A DNA stretch of 51,587 nt from Cyanobacteria bacterium CYA (GCA_008363215.1 RHKP01000024.1:1-51587); one strand, 5' to 3'; positions 24,783-34,683 are shown, counted from the first letter of the stretch. Numbers and translations are program-made. Notes: a model not told the origin generated them from the sequence alone.

Positions 24783-25925
24783 ATGACCACCGCAACGGTT
24801 ATGGCCGGCGCGCCCGCCAACAACCTCACTCTCTATCACCGCGTCCGCTTCAACGTCGGCGATCCCACTGCACTCGTCACGCTCGATGATGGCCGCACCA
24901 TCTTCATGTGCCGCAATATCGAGATGGAACGCGCCCGCACACACGTCTGCGCCGACGAGGTCACCTGCCCGCAGGAGCACGCGCCTACAGGCGGGCTTTC
25001 GACCGATCGCCCGACCGAGACCGCCCAGGCCCTGGTCGAACTGCTCAAGAAGCACGGCGTCACCCGCGTTCGCTCCGACGCCACGCTCCAACTCGTCTAC
25101 GCCGAACACCTGCGAAAGGCCGGCATCGAGGTCGTCTACGACCCCGACCTTGGCACCAAGTCGCGCCGCGCCAAGGACGCACAGGAAGTCGAATGGCTGC
25201 GCGAGGCTCAATCCATGACCGAAGAGGCCATGGAGATGGCCTGCACCATGATCGCCCGCGCCAAGCCCCGCGCCGACGGCGTGCTCATGCACGACGGCGC
25301 CGAACTGACCAGCGAACGCGTCAACTCCGAAATCGACATCTTCTTCCTCAAGCATAACTACACCACGCCCGGCAACATCGTCGCCGGCGGCGCCGACGGC
25401 GGCGATTGCCACCACCACGGCTCCGGGCTGCTCTACACCGGGCAGCCCGTCATCGTCGACATCTTCCCGCAGAACCGCAAGACCCGCTACAACGGCGATT
25501 GCACCCGCACCGTCGTCAACGGGCGCATCCCCGACGAAATCGCTCGAATGCACAAGGCCGTCTGCGAAGCAAAGAAGGCTTCGGTCGACATGACCCGCCC
25601 CGGCGCCACCGGAGACGCCCTCTACCAGACCTGCATCAACGTCATCCGAAAGCACGGATGGGACCGCGGGCTTCCCACACCCGATTCCTCGCCCGACTAC
25701 TGCTCCATGCAGCACGGGCTCGGGCACGGCGTCGGACTGGAAGTCCACGAACCGCCGCTGCTCGACACCGGCGGGCTCCCCCTCGTCGTCGGCGACTGCT
25801 TGACCATCGAGCCGGGGCTGTATCACCGTCGCCTCGGCGGCGTCCGTGTCGAGGACATGGTCATCGTCACTGAGACGGGATACGTCAATCTCAACCACCT
25901 GCACGAAGGGCTCGACTGGACATGA
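24783..25925 (+). CDS. M24-family (Xaa-Pro dipeptidase-like) metallopeptidase
   Basis: A 380-aa cytoplasmic metallopeptidase. An N-terminal creatinase-like domain (1-150) precedes the pita-bread catalytic domain. All five dinuclear-metal ligands can be placed: Asp226 (VDIFP), Asp239 (GDCTRT), His315 (GLGHGVGLEVHE), Glu343 (IEPGLY) and Glu357 (RVED). It likely cleaves Xaa-Pro dipeptides or peptides. The frame is open upstream to 24249, but MTTATVMAGAPANN at 24783 is the first family-like start; it lacks a clear ribosome site. Its stop overlaps the next gene's ATG (ATGA at 25922-25925), so both peptidases are co-translated. Confidence 0.92.
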   Translation: MTTATVMAGAPANNLTLYHRVRFNVGDPTALVTLDDGRTIFMCRNIEMERARTHVCADEVTCPQEHAPTGGLSTDRPTETAQALVELLKKHGVTRVRSDATLQLVYAEHLRKAGIEVVYDPDLGTKSRRAKDAQEVEWLREAQSMTEEAMEMACTMIARAKPRADGVLMHDGAELTSERVNSEIDIFFLKHNYTTPGNIVAGGADGGDCHHHGSGLLYTGQPVIVDIFPQNRKTRYNGDCTRTVVNGRIPDEIARMHKAVCEAKKASVDMTRPGATGDALYQTCINVIRKHGWDRGLPTPDSSPDYCSMQHGLGHGVGLEVHEPPLLDTGGLPLVVGDCLTIEPGLYHRRLGGVRVEDMVIVTETGYVNLNHLHEGLDWT

Positions 25926-27652
25926 AGCACGCAAACCTCGTCGTCGCGATGCTCGCGATCGCGCTGTCCTGCGCGCCGGCGCGGTCGCAGCAACTCTCAC
26001 CCGATTCGGCGCTGGCACCGCTTGTCCGGCAGTATCAGGTGGACGACCAGTCCGTGCGCACATACTTTGACCTGCGCTGGTCGAGCGCACGCCTGGATGC
26101 GCAAGAGCAACTGGCGCGCCGACGCCTGGCCGAACTGAACGCCGTTCCCTTCGACACCCTTGACTCGCCCGCCCGGGCCGACGCGGTACTCCTGCGCTTT
26201 AAACTCGAAGACGCGCTGTCGTCAATTGCGATCGACCGATCCCGGTTGGCGGAGATGCGCCCGCTGCTTCCGCATCTGCCCCTGCTCGAACAGATCGAGA
26301 CGCTCCGATCGGAGATGACTCCGCTCGATCTGCCCGCGCTGGCTGCGCAGTTCTCGGCCGTTCCCGAGCAGATCCGCCAAGTCCGCGCTCGCATCGTCCG
26401 TTCCGGCGAGCAGTCGGGTGAAGGTTCCATTGTGGTTTCCCCTTCGCTGGCTCTGCGCACCGCGTCGGCAAGCGAGGACGCGCTCGACAAACTCGAGCGT
26501 TGGAATCGGCACTATCGCGACTTCGTGCCCGAGTTCGGCTGGTGGATGGACAAGCCGATCGCCGCCGTGCGCGACGCGCTGCGTGACTACCACCACTTCC
26601 TCCGCGCCGACTTGGCCGCCCAGCGCGGCGATCCGGGCGACCCGCTGGTGGGCGACCCCGCGGGGCGTGAGCGCCTGGTGCAGGAACTTCGCCGCGAGAT
26701 GATCGCCTATACGCCCGAGGAACTCATCGCCATCGGGCAGCGTGAACTGGCGTGGTGCCAGGCCGAACTGCGCGCCGCATCGCTGGAGATGGGCCTTGGC
26801 GATGACTTCCTCGCCGCCATCGAGAAGGTCAAGCAGCAGCACGTCCCGCCCGGCGAGCAGGCGGGGTACATCACGCGCCAGGCCGAGCAAGCCATCGCTT
26901 TTGTCAGCGAACTCGTGACAGTGCCCGACTTGTGCGCCCGGTTGTGGCGCACGCAGATGATCCCCGCGCACGACCAGCGCATCTGGCCGTTCGCCGCCTA
27001 CGGCGACGCGGTGGTCATGGTTTCCTACGCGACCGACGAGATGGACACCGCCGAGAAGTTGATGTCGATGCGCGGCAACAACCGGCATTTCACGCGCATC
27101 GTCGTGCCCCACGAACTGATTCCCGGGCACCATCTCCAGCGCTATGTGCACGATCGTGTGCGACCGTACCGGCGCGCCTTTGAAACGCCGTTCTTTGTCG
27201 AGGGCTGGGCCCTCTACTGGGAGTTTGAACTCTGGGACCGCGGGTATGCGCAGACTCCCGAGGACCGGGTGGGCATGTTGTTCTGGCGTTCGCACCGCGC
27301 GGCCCGCATCATCACCAGCCTTCAGTTCCACCTCGGTCAGATCACCCCCGAACAGTGGATCGACTTCCTCGTCACGCAGGTCGGGCATGAGCGCGCCAGC
27401 GCCGTCGGCGAAGTGCGGCGATCAATCAACGGGATGTACAGCCCGCTCTACCAGGTCGCCTACATGATCGGGGGAATCCAGATCCGCGCCCTGCGAGACG
27501 AGTCGGTGGGGCAGGGGCGGCTCAGCCAACGTGCCTTCAACGATGCGCTGATCCAGCAAGGCCCGATTCCGGTGGAGATCATCCGGGCCCAGATGCTCGA
27601 CCTGCCGATCGAGCCCGGCTTCGAGCCGTCGTGGCGATTCGACGAGCATTGA
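25922..27652 (+). CDS. DUF885-family putative secreted metallopeptidase
   Basis: A 576-aa exported protein with signal peptide (about 1-22, ending ARSQ). The DUF885 signature is clear: HELIPGHH at 397-404 gives an HExxxGHH-type zinc site, and Glu427 in FFVEGWALYWE supplies the third ligand. The C-terminal half is helical, as expected for this M32/gluzincin-like fold. The likely activity is carboxypeptidase or dipeptidase action outside the cytoplasm. Coupling to the M24 gene suggests joint peptide catabolism, although the two products are predicted to sit in different compartments. Confidence 0.9.
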   Translation: MKHANLVVAMLAIALSCAPARSQQLSPDSALAPLVRQYQVDDQSVRTYFDLRWSSARLDAQEQLARRRLAELNAVPFDTLDSPARADAVLLRFKLEDALSSIAIDRSRLAEMRPLLPHLPLLEQIETLRSEMTPLDLPALAAQFSAVPEQIRQVRARIVRSGEQSGEGSIVVSPSLALRTASASEDALDKLERWNRHYRDFVPEFGWWMDKPIAAVRDALRDYHHFLRADLAAQRGDPGDPLVGDPAGRERLVQELRREMIAYTPEELIAIGQRELAWCQAELRAASLEMGLGDDFLAAIEKVKQQHVPPGEQAGYITRQAEQAIAFVSELVTVPDLCARLWRTQMIPAHDQRIWPFAAYGDAVVMVSYATDEMDTAEKLMSMRGNNRHFTRIVVPHELIPGHHLQRYVHDRVRPYRRAFETPFFVEGWALYWEFELWDRGYAQTPEDRVGMLFWRSHRAARIITSLQFHLGQITPEQWIDFLVTQVGHERASAVGEVRRSINGMYSPLYQVAYMIGGIQIRALRDESVGQGRLSQRAFNDALIQQGPIPVEIIRAQMLDLPIEPGFEPSWRFDEH

Positions 27653-27703
27653 GAGTTCTCGGTCCTTGCGAAAGCGGGGGGCAGGCGTCCCTAAACTACC
27701 GGC

Positions 27704-28123
27704 GTGAGCAACGCACCGCGCGATCCCGAGGAGCGAATGCTGATCGGCCCGGGGCTCCCTGCGCCGCGGGTGGGCGTGCCGCTCGACGACCAGCCCTCCA
27801 TGCTGATCGAGGATGCGCGCCGGCGTCTGCGCGAGCAGGACGAGGGCCCAGGCGAGAGTATGGCGATCCTCAAGCGCCTGGTGGTGGCGTTCGTGGTGGT
27901 GGCGCTGCTGGCGGTGCTGTGTCTGGTTGTTCTTCCACGCTACAACGTGCATCTTCCCCCGATGGTGCCGCTGTTGGCCTTCGTGGTGATCGTGGTGGGA
28001 GCGCTGATGAGTTCGTACACGCCCCCCCGCAAGAAGCCCAGGTGCAACTGCCAGGATGAGGGGCAGCCGATCTGCTGCCCGGGCCCGAGGCCGGTGCGCC
28101 TGCCCCCGGAGCGCGATCAGTGA
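27704..28123 (+). CDS. Small two-helix membrane protein of the PspA-like operon
   Basis: A 139-aa protein of unknown function. A charged N-terminal half (1-55) is followed by two transmembrane helices (about 58-76 and 84-102). A Cys-rich cytoplasmic-looking tail follows (CNCQDEGQPICC at about 117-128) that might bind metal. It starts at GTG (27704). Its stop overlaps the GTG of the next gene (GTGA at 28120-28123), making it the first member of a coupled three-gene unit. Confidence 0.72.
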   Translation: MSNAPRDPEERMLIGPGLPAPRVGVPLDDQPSMLIEDARRRLREQDEGPGESMAILKRLVVAFVVVALLAVLCLVVLPRYNVHLPPMVPLLAFVVIVVGALMSSYTPPRKKPRCNCQDEGQPICCPGPRPVRLPPERDQ

Positions 28124-28569
28124 ACACGGCGTCGTCAGCGGATCGCGCCGGGTGGCCGCGCGGACCGATCCGCAGCGAGGGCATCGCCGCGGTGCTGGCC
28201 GACGACGGGTATCACGTCAGCGCCGTGGCCGACAACCTGTTGCGCGTGGTCGAGCCTGAGAGCGGCGTGGTGGTGCTGGCGGCCCTGGAAGGCAACGTTT
28301 TGTTCTTCACGATTTCCTGCGTGTCCGTCCCGCCGCAACGCCTGACCGGCGACGTGCTCAGGCGGATGATCGCCTCGGGCAACGGCATCGCCACGTCGAG
28401 TTTCCGGCTGATCGACCGGTCCGACGGCACCGTGGCGGTGACGCTGAACAATTTCTGCAAACTCCAGGACATGGGCCCGGAAGATTGCGATGACCTGCTC
28501 AGTTGCATCGAGTTTCTGCTGGTCGATGTGCTGTTCGCCCGCGCGCTCATCGAGGGAGACAACCCATGA
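28120..28569 (+). CDS. YbjN-like conserved protein
   Basis: A 149-aa soluble protein. Its layout resembles YbjN/type III chaperone-like folds: alternating strands and a long C-terminal helix (PEDCDDLLSCIEFLLVDVLF). I recognise the style but not a specific family. It starts at GTG overlapping the upstream stop and ends in ATGA overlapping the PspA-like start, so stoichiometric production of all three proteins is expected. A chaperone or adaptor role toward its neighbours is inference. Confidence 0.68.
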   Translation: MNTASSADRAGWPRGPIRSEGIAAVLADDGYHVSAVADNLLRVVEPESGVVVLAALEGNVLFFTISCVSVPPQRLTGDVLRRMIASGNGIATSSFRLIDRSDGTVAVTLNNFCKLQDMGPEDCDDLLSCIEFLLVDVLFARALIEGDNP

Positions 28570-29141
28570 AGCGCCTGATCCACATCATCATGGGCCTGGG
28601 GCGAGAAGATTCACCCGAGACCAGCCCGGGTATCGAGCAGCGTCTGCGCGAGGCGCAGCAGAGCCTCGAAGCGCAGTGGGCGTCGACCCTGGCGGAGTTA
28701 TCTGCACAGGTGAGCGAACGCAATCGTCGGCGCGCCGAGGCGATGCGCCTGGATGCACATGCGCAGAGCATGCGTGAGAGCGCGCGGGCGGCCCTTCCGC
28801 ACGACGAGTCGGCGGCGCGCGAGCATCTGGTGCAGTGGGCGCGGGTGTATCAGGCTTCGCAGGACGCCGGAGCGCAGGCCGAGGCGCTTGATCGTCAGTG
28901 CCAGGCCGTCGAACTGCGCGCCCTCGACCTGCGCCGGAGGCTGGATGAATCGCGCCGCAACGCGCACACGCTGTCGGCGCGCCGGAACGCCGCCAGGGCG
29001 CAGCAGCGCCTGGCCGACGCCGTCGCCGCAGGTGAGGATCACGACCCCGCGGCTTGCGCCGGTCCGACGCACGACTGCATCGCACCCTCGATCGATCTGG
29101 ATCAAGAACTCAGTCGGTTGCGTGACGAACTGAATGGGTGA
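28566..29141 (+). CDS. PspA/IM30-like coiled-coil protein
   Basis: A 191-aa highly charged, almost wholly helical protein. The first residues MKRLIHIIMGLG resemble the amphipathic membrane-sensing helix of PspA/Vipp1 proteins, followed by a long coiled coil (about 25-160) rich in Arg, Glu and Gln, and a short acidic tail. It is a little shorter than typical PspA (about 220 aa). PspA-family proteins form ESCRT-III-like coats that repair or stabilise the inner membrane. Position after a two-helix membrane protein suggests a local membrane-stress module. Low sequence identity leaves room for a different coiled-coil protein. Confidence 0.6.
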   Translation: MKRLIHIIMGLGREDSPETSPGIEQRLREAQQSLEAQWASTLAELSAQVSERNRRRAEAMRLDAHAQSMRESARAALPHDESAAREHLVQWARVYQASQDAGAQAEALDRQCQAVELRALDLRRRLDESRRNAHTLSARRNAARAQQRLADAVAAGEDHDPAACAGPTHDCIAPSIDLDQELSRLRDELNG

Positions 29142-29382
29142 CGCCCTGGCAGCGCCTGCGTGTCACCCGCACGACCTCTTCTCCCCCAGGACCCTCTCTC
29201 TCTGGCGCCTCGCCCGCGAAGGTCGCGGTCGGACGCCCCGCAAGATCGCCATGGCCGCCGGTACTTGAAAACTCCTGACTATCCACAACGCATTCGTCCG
29301 CGATGACACACTCTGGGGAGAAAAGAGCAACCCCGAATCACCCGAAATCACCTGACCACAGGCGCAGTCGCTCCGTGCCGTC

Positions 29383-30711
29383 CTACTTCACTTTGACTTC
29401 GTGCCTTTGGCGCACAGGCTCAACCCACAGGCGTTCGTCGGGCAGCAACGGCGTTCCATCCTCGTTCCACGCACGCCCCCACCCCAGCCGCGCCTCGGGC
29501 CCGTACACGATCCACGCCTCCACCTCGATCACCAACGTACCCGGCTCCGCGGCCGATACCTCGATCGACGGCAGCGCTGCCCCCGTCTTGCGCTTCACCG
29601 ACCACTCGTCGAAGTCATACGCCGACGCCATCCGTTCCAGCCGCGTCGCGCCCATCGACTGTCCGTTCACCGTGAATCCGGCGAAGAGCACGCGCGACCC
29701 CAGCCCCGCGAACGGCGTCGAGCGATCGTCCACCAGCGCTTCCACCTTCACGCGCTCGCCCACCCGCGCCGCGCTCGGCCCGCGCAGACGCATCATCACC
29801 ATCTCGTGAAAGTATCGCTCCCGCGCCGCATCCGGCAGTCCGCCCGAAACGATCTCCTGTTCCAGCCAGCCCGAGGCCGCGGGATCCAGCCGCCCCGTCT
29901 GCCAGCGCCTGTCCAGCAGCCCGTCGGCCAGGCGCTGCTCCTGCTCGCGGCTGAGTGTCCGCGACATCAGTTCCGACCAGTCAGACGGCGACCACGTGTC
30001 GCGCCCCGACGCCTGCGCGATCAGGAACCGCGTGGGTACGAGCCGGCTGAATGCCTGCCCGAGCAGCGGGCGGATGGTCAGCAGCACGCCGAGCGCCAGC
30101 AGCGCCACGCCCGTGCTGACCAGCGTGCGCGAGCGGTGCAGGCGTCCCTCGACCACACCGCCGCGGCGCTTCCAGTCTGCACCGCATTCCGGGCAGCGTT
30201 CCAGTTCGTCGTCAAACTCATATCCGCAACGTGAGCAGTGGGGGGCCGAGCCGGCGCGCCGCGTCAGCCCGTGCGTGATGAACCCGGTCCCCAGCGGCAG
30301 CAGCCCGCCCCAGGCAAACTGGAGCAGCAGCAGCGCGCCCGAGCCGAACGCCGCCAAGGCCGCGAACGTGCACACGATCATCCACCCAAGGAACAGCATC
30401 AGCAGCCCGGTGCGCCGATCGCATCCCAGGCGTCGCCCAAGCCAGCGCGTGCCCAGCCATGTCCCGGCGCACAGCAACGGACAGCCGAGCAGGAACGCGA
30501 GGGTGCGCCGACTCGTCAGCCCGTCGATGAGTGAGCGCCATCCGCTTCCCGCGGCCGAGCCGGACATTGCGACCAGCAGCACCATCATGAAGCCGATGCT
30601 GGCGAACACCAGCGTGATGACAACCACCAGCCCGATGTGCGTGCCCGTGTGTCGCGACGTGCGTGCGCCCGGGGAGTCCTGCCCCTGCTGGGTCGGCTTA
30701 GCCGAGTCCAC
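29383..30711 (-). CDS. Zinc-ribbon polytopic membrane protein
   Basis: A 442-aa protein. Four transmembrane helices (about 26-49, 70-88, 102-122, 124-144) are followed by a zinc ribbon with Cys159, Cys162, Cys173 and Cys176 ([19 protein letters not shown]), a fifth helix (about 198-216) and a soluble C-terminal domain of about 220 residues. The ribbon type is very common in planctomycete membrane proteins of unknown function. It starts at GTG (30711) and overlaps the end of the S1 gene by 14 bp, so they form an operon. Confidence 0.78.
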   Translation of the reverse strand: MDSAKPTQQGQDSPGARTSRHTGTHIGLVVVITLVFASIGFMMVLLVAMSGSAAGSGWRSLIDGLTSRRTLAFLLGCPLLCAGTWLGTRWLGRRLGCDRRTGLLMLFLGWMIVCTFAALAAFGSGALLLLQFAWGGLLPLGTGFITHGLTRRAGSAPHCSRCGYEFDDELERCPECGADWKRRGGVVEGRLHRSRTLVSTGVALLALGVLLTIRPLLGQAFSRLVPTRFLIAQASGRDTWSPSDWSELMSRTLSREQEQRLADGLLDRRWQTGRLDPAASGWLEQEIVSGGLPDAARERYFHEMVMMRLRGPSAARVGERVKVEALVDDRSTPFAGLGSRVLFAGFTVNGQSMGATRLERMASAYDFDEWSVKRKTGAALPSIEVSAAEPGTLVIEVEAWIVYGPEARLGWGRAWNEDGTPLLPDERLWVEPVRQRHEVKVK

Positions 30712-32053
30712 CCTTCAGCCCGCCTCCCTGCTGAAACTTTTCGCGCAGGCGACGCAGGGCCGGAGTCTCCTTGAGGATCTCCTCCGGCGTGCGAGTGTCG
30801 CGCTCGCCGCGTCCGCGTCCGCCGCGGGCCGGCGCACCCTCGCGGGCCGGGGGTTCCTTGGTCGCCTTGAGGCTCAGCGAGATCTTGCGTCCCCCCTGGT
30901 CGATGCGGAGCACCTTGACGCTGATGACCTCGTCCGGGCGCACCACATCCTCGACCTTGCTGACGCGCTTCCAGTCCAGTTCGGAGATATGCACCAGCCC
31001 CTCGACGCCCGGCGCCACTTCCACGAAGCACCCGAACTCGAGGATCTTGGTCACCTTGCCAGTCACCACCGCGCCTTCGACGATTTCGCCGGCGGCCTGC
31101 GCAAACGGATCGGCCTCCAACTGCTTGATGCCAAGACTGATCCGGTCGTTCTCCCAGTCGAGTTTGAGGATCTGCACCCGGACCTGCTGGCCTTCCTGCA
31201 CGTGCCGGGCCACCTGCTTTTCCCCATGTCCTACGCGATCGTGCGACAGATCGGAGATATGCACCAGGCCGTCGACCCCACCCAGATCGACGAACGCGCC
31301 GAACGGCATGATCTTCCGCACCGTGCCCTCGAGCACCGCGCCCTCGACCAGCGTCTGGCGCAGTTGGGCCGCCTTTTCCTTGCGCTCCTCGGCCAGAATC
31401 TCGCGACGGCTCAGCACGATGTTGCCCTTGCCGCGACGGTCCACCCGCTGCACGCGGCAGGCCATCTTCTCGCCCACCAGCACGCTCAGGTCGGTGATGT
31501 GGTCGAGCGACACCTGGCTGGCCGGCATGAACGCCCGGTGCCCGGCAATCTCCAGTTCCAGCCCGCCCTTGTTGGTCCCCACGACGCGGGCCTCGACCGT
31601 CTGCCCGGCTTCGAGCATCTCCCAGTCGGCCTTCTGCACCGCGCCCGGACGAGTGCACAGAAAGATGCCCTCGTTATCGTCACGCCGCAGCACCACGACC
31701 TCGATCTCGTCGCCGACGGCGGGCAAGGTCTCGCCCTCACGCCAGTTGATCCGCTCGATGACGCCCAGTTCCTTGGGTCCGAACTCCACGAAGATGTCCG
31801 TCGGGCCCACGCTGACCACGTGCCCCTTGCGGTGCTCGCGCCCAGCCTGCACCACCCGCGGGCCGCGGATCGCGTGCGGGCGATCGTGCGCCGCCTCGGC
31901 CATCTCTTCCATGGCCGCCTCGATCTCCGCACGCATTTCGTCGGACAGCCCGGCGTCGCCCGCCTGCCCCGCATTGGGCGGCATCGAACCGCTCGGCGTG
32001 TCCGGTCCTGCATCGTTCTGCATCGTCTGATCCGCGTTCGTCTGCATCGGCAT
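30698..32053 (-). CDS. S1-domain RNA-binding protein (ribosomal protein S1-like)
   Basis: A 451-aa protein with four S1 OB-fold domains: about 75-135, 150-216, 238-310 and 327-396. The last two are the best preserved ([20 protein letters not shown] and [20 protein letters not shown]), each with the RNA-binding face FGAFV/FGCFV. The first 70 residues are an acidic, Met- and Asn-rich tail, and the C-terminus is Arg/Gly-rich. S1 proteins recruit mRNA to ribosomes; four domains instead of six suggest a shorter S1 or a general RNA-binding homologue. A second S1 gene elsewhere cannot be excluded, so I give no symbol. Confidence 0.88.
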   Translation of the reverse strand: MPMQTNADQTMQNDAGPDTPSGSMPPNAGQAGDAGLSDEMRAEIEAAMEEMAEAAHDRPHAIRGPRVVQAGREHRKGHVVSVGPTDIFVEFGPKELGVIERINWREGETLPAVGDEIEVVVLRRDDNEGIFLCTRPGAVQKADWEMLEAGQTVEARVVGTNKGGLELEIAGHRAFMPASQVSLDHITDLSVLVGEKMACRVQRVDRRGKGNIVLSRREILAEERKEKAAQLRQTLVEGAVLEGTVRKIMPFGAFVDLGGVDGLVHISDLSHDRVGHGEKQVARHVQEGQQVRVQILKLDWENDRISLGIKQLEADPFAQAAGEIVEGAVVTGKVTKILEFGCFVEVAPGVEGLVHISELDWKRVSKVEDVVRPDEVISVKVLRIDQGGRKISLSLKATKEPPAREGAPARGGRGRGERDTRTPEEILKETPALRRLREKFQQGGGLKGGLG

Positions 32054-32215
32054 TCACCACTACGTCCGGCTCGTTGGCCGACTCCACTATTCAGGGGGCT
32101 ACCCGCCCCCGCCTCCCTGCGCAGTGTACTCCAACGGTCCGATCACGCCACCTGTTCAGCAATCTTCTCCCGCTCCCGCACTCCCCCGGGGGATTTGACG
32201 CTCTTCGTCCCAGAA

Positions 32216-33280
32216 CTACCGCCCCCCGGCTCCCAGAGCCTGCCCCGATCGAATGAAGTCCTTGATCGACGCCACGATCCGCTCGGCCGTCCGTACGTTC
32301 ACGAACCCCGCCGTCGCGTCGATTTCCGGACGACGACCGCCGCGCACCGCGTCGAGAAACTCCTCGATCTCCAGACGCAGCGGCTCACTGTCGTCGATCT
32401 CCAGCGGCTCGATGTTCACCAGTTCCATCCAGTTCAGACTCGTCAGGTCCGCCCCCTCACGCAACTGCTCGGCCACCTCACGCATCTGCAACTCGTTGGC
32501 CGTCCGACGGATGATCGTCCCCTTCTTGGCCGCGTAGTCGATCTTGATGTACCCGTTCTCCCCGGTGATCCGCGTCACACGCTCGGTCTTGAGCGCCAAC
32601 CGGCTGGCCGTGATGTTCGCCACGCACCGCCGCCGGTCCCCCGGCAAGTCGAACGTCAGGCGGGCGTTGCACAGATCCTCGTGCTCGGTGACCACCGCGA
32701 CGCCTGCGGCCTCGACGTGGTCGGGCTCACGCCCGCCCATGAGCATCAGCACAACGTCCAGATCGTGGATCATCATGTCCATGACCACGCCGATGTCGAC
32801 GCTGCGGAACGTCATCGGACTGACGCGATGCACCTCGATGAAGCGAGGCACGACTTCGAAGCCGTCCTGCGTCGCACGCTGCATCGCACGCATCACCGGG
32901 TTGAATCGCTCGATATGCCCGACCATCAGGCACGCATTGCGGCTCTCGGCCAGGTCCTTGAGTTCTCCGGCCGTCGTCGCGTCGGGCGCCAGCGGTTTTT
33001 CGATCAGGCACGCCAGCCCGCGCTCGAGAAATGGCGAGGCGCTGCGCTTGTGGCTGGTCGTCGGTACCGCGACGCTCACGGCGTCGACGCCCGCTTCGAT
33101 CAGCGCTTCCTCGCTGTCGAAGACCTGCGTGCCGTGGCGTTCGGCCACCAATATCGCCCGGGCCGGATCGCGATCCACGACACCGACAAGTTTGACGCCG
33201 GGCATCTGCGAGTAGACGCGGGCATGGTGCTGACCCATGCGCCCGACGCCGACCACCCCGCACCGAAGCACGTCGTTCAT
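32216..33280 (-). CDS. Gfo/Idh/MocA-family oxidoreductase
   Basis: A 354-aa NAD(P)-dependent sugar dehydrogenase-like enzyme. The Rossmann start CGVVGVGRMGQHHARVY carries the GxGxxG loop, EKPLA at about 88-92 is the family's lysine motif, and the C-terminal alpha/beta domain has the DMMIHDLDVVLMLMG helix with the catalytic-type His. Close relatives oxidise UDP-sugars or inositol-type polyols; specificity cannot be read here. The ATG at 33280 (MNDVLRCGV) is preferred over an in-frame ATG at 33310. It lies 64 bp downstream of the thioredoxin gene on the same strand. Confidence 0.9.
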   Translation of the reverse strand: MNDVLRCGVVGVGRMGQHHARVYSQMPGVKLVGVVDRDPARAILVAERHGTQVFDSEEALIEAGVDAVSVAVPTTSHKRSASPFLERGLACLIEKPLAPDATTAGELKDLAESRNACLMVGHIERFNPVMRAMQRATQDGFEVVPRFIEVHRVSPMTFRSVDIGVVMDMMIHDLDVVLMLMGGREPDHVEAAGVAVVTEHEDLCNARLTFDLPGDRRRCVANITASRLALKTERVTRITGENGYIKIDYAAKKGTIIRRTANELQMREVAEQLREGADLTSLNWMELVNIEPLEIDDSEPLRLEIEEFLDAVRGGRRPEIDATAGFVNVRTAERIVASIKDFIRSGQALGAGGR

Positions 33281-33344
33281 CCGCCCGTTCCTGCTCGCGT
33301 TCAAGGGCATGTCTGGCTCGGGGGGCCGGTCGGGCCCCGGATCA

Positions 33345-33680
33345 TCAGCCGTTCAGGGCACGATCGAGCGCCGCACCCAGTTCGGCGCTGCCGCGAAGCC
33401 CGGTGAAGCGATCCACCACGCGCCCTCCCTTGACGATCACAATCGTCGGGATCGCCTGAATGTCAAAACTCCCCGTGATCTCACGGTTGTTCTCGATGTC
33501 CACCTTCCCGACCTTGGCGCGCCCGGCAAACTGGTCGGCAACCTCGGCAATCGCAGGCGCCAGGCGACGGCACGGAGCGCACCACTCAGCCCAGAAATCC
33601 ACCAGCACCGGCTGCTCCGACTTCATCACTTCGTCCTGGAAATTCGCGTCGGTGAACTCCATCACGTTCTGGCCTGCCAT
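33345..33680 (-). CDS. trxA: Thioredoxin
   Basis: A 111-aa thioredoxin that reduces protein disulfides. The active site is WCAPC (Cys34, Cys37) rather than the usual WCGPC, a variant found in some bacteria that can shift redox potential. The cis-Pro loop IQAIPTIVIV and buried Asp28 (LVDFW) are present. The ATG at 33680 has AAGGAG upstream and gives the normal length; an upstream in-frame ATG would add a 33-residue tail that overlaps folP. Confidence 0.93.
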   Translation of the reverse strand: MAGQNVMEFTDANFQDEVMKSEQPVLVDFWAEWCAPCRRLAPAIAEVADQFAGRAKVGKVDIENNREITGSFDIQAIPTIVIVKGGRVVDRFTGLRGSAELGAALDRALNG

Positions 33681-33736
33681 GGATGCTCCTTCGTCTGCCG
33701 CCCGGACGCTGATCCCTCCGGGCCGGGCAATCGTAT

Positions 33737-34624
33737 TCACCCACCCATGCCCGGGTCGCCCGTTTCCATCAGCAACCAACCCACCCGCAAGGCCCTGCCC
33801 TGCTCGCCCACGTCGTGGACCCGAAAAACTCTCGCCCCCGCCTTGAGATGCATCAGGCTGAACGCGATCGACCCCGCCAGACGCTCGCCCGGCTGCGAAT
33901 CTCGCCCCAGCGACAACCGCCCGACGAAACTCTTGCGGCTGGCGGCGCTGAGCACCCCCGCCCCCAGCCCCAGCAATCGCCCCGTGCCTCGCACCAGTTC
34001 CACGTTCTGCTCCACGCTCTTCCCGAATCCCAACCCAGGGTCCACCAGAACCGCCGAGCCGGGCACGCCCGCCGCCGATGCGGCCGCGACCCGCCTCGCC
34101 AGGCTGGCCCGCACCTCGTCCACCACGTCGGCGTACCGCGGCGCCTCGGCGTAGCGGTCGGAGTAACTGTCCCGCTCCGGCGGGCTGAGCCGGTGCATCA
34201 GCACCAGCCCCAGCCCCCGTTCGCCTGCAAGGGCGAGCAGGTCCGGGTCTTCCTCCCCGCCCGAGACGTCGTTGATGATCTCCGCCCCCGCCGCCGCCGC
34301 CGCCTGCGCCACTGCGGCTCGTGTCGTGTCCACGCTGATGGGCAGACCGATGCCGGCCGCGCGAATCGCTTGAATCGCCGGCACGACGCGGCGAATCTGC
34401 TCGTCCGCGCCCACCCGCTGCGCCCCGGGGCGCGTCGACTCCCCGCCGATGTCCAGCAGATCAGCGCCTTCCTCCTGAGCCCGGCGCGCGGCTTTCACGA
34501 CCGCTTCCGGCCCGGTGAACACGCCGCCATCGAAGAAGCTATCGGGCGTGACGTTGAGAATCGCCATCACGCGCGGGCGGTCGAGGGCCAGCGATCGCCC
34601 AGCGAATGTCCACGTGCTGCTCAT
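33737..34624 (-). CDS. folP: Dihydropteroate synthase
   Basis: Joins p-aminobenzoate to the pterin pyrophosphate in folate synthesis. The 295-aa TIM barrel shows MAILNVTPDSFFDGG (loop 1), GADLLDIGGESTRPGA (loop 2), NDVSGG, and KSFVGR and FRVHDV toward the C-terminus, all diagnostic. The ATG at 34624 is chosen over an adjoining TTG. Unusually, the six-T tail of the upstream gene's terminator ends two bases before this ATG, and there is no ribosome site, so its translation signal is unclear. It ends 57 bp before trxA. Confidence 0.95.
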   Translation of the reverse strand: MSSTWTFAGRSLALDRPRVMAILNVTPDSFFDGGVFTGPEAVVKAARRAQEEGADLLDIGGESTRPGAQRVGADEQIRRVVPAIQAIRAAGIGLPISVDTTRAAVAQAAAAAGAEIINDVSGGEEDPDLLALAGERGLGLVLMHRLSPPERDSYSDRYAEAPRYADVVDEVRASLARRVAAASAAGVPGSAVLVDPGLGFGKSVEQNVELVRGTGRLLGLGAGVLSAASRKSFVGRLSLGRDSQPGERLAGSIAFSLMHLKAGARVFRVHDVGEQGRALRVGWLLMETGDPGMGG

Positions 34625-34625
34625 C

Positions 34626-34656
34626 AAAAAACGCCGTCGCGCCTCTCGACGCGACG
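34626..34656 (-). terminator. Intrinsic terminator abutting the folP start
   Basis: On the minus strand a perfect 7-bp stem CGTCGCG/CGCGACG (34650-34656 with 34635-34641, 8-base loop) is followed by three bases and six T (34626-34631). It lies 28 bp after the stop of the Met-rich gene. The T-tract is only two bases from the folP ATG. Confidence 0.75.
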
Positions 34657-34683
34657 ACGCCTGTTCGGTACACCATCATTGTA

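Noticed and set aside
29996..33406. 1136-residue plus-strand open frame
   Set aside because: It is antisense to the zinc-ribbon, S1 and oxidoreductase genes, a GC-rich shadow frame with no domain.
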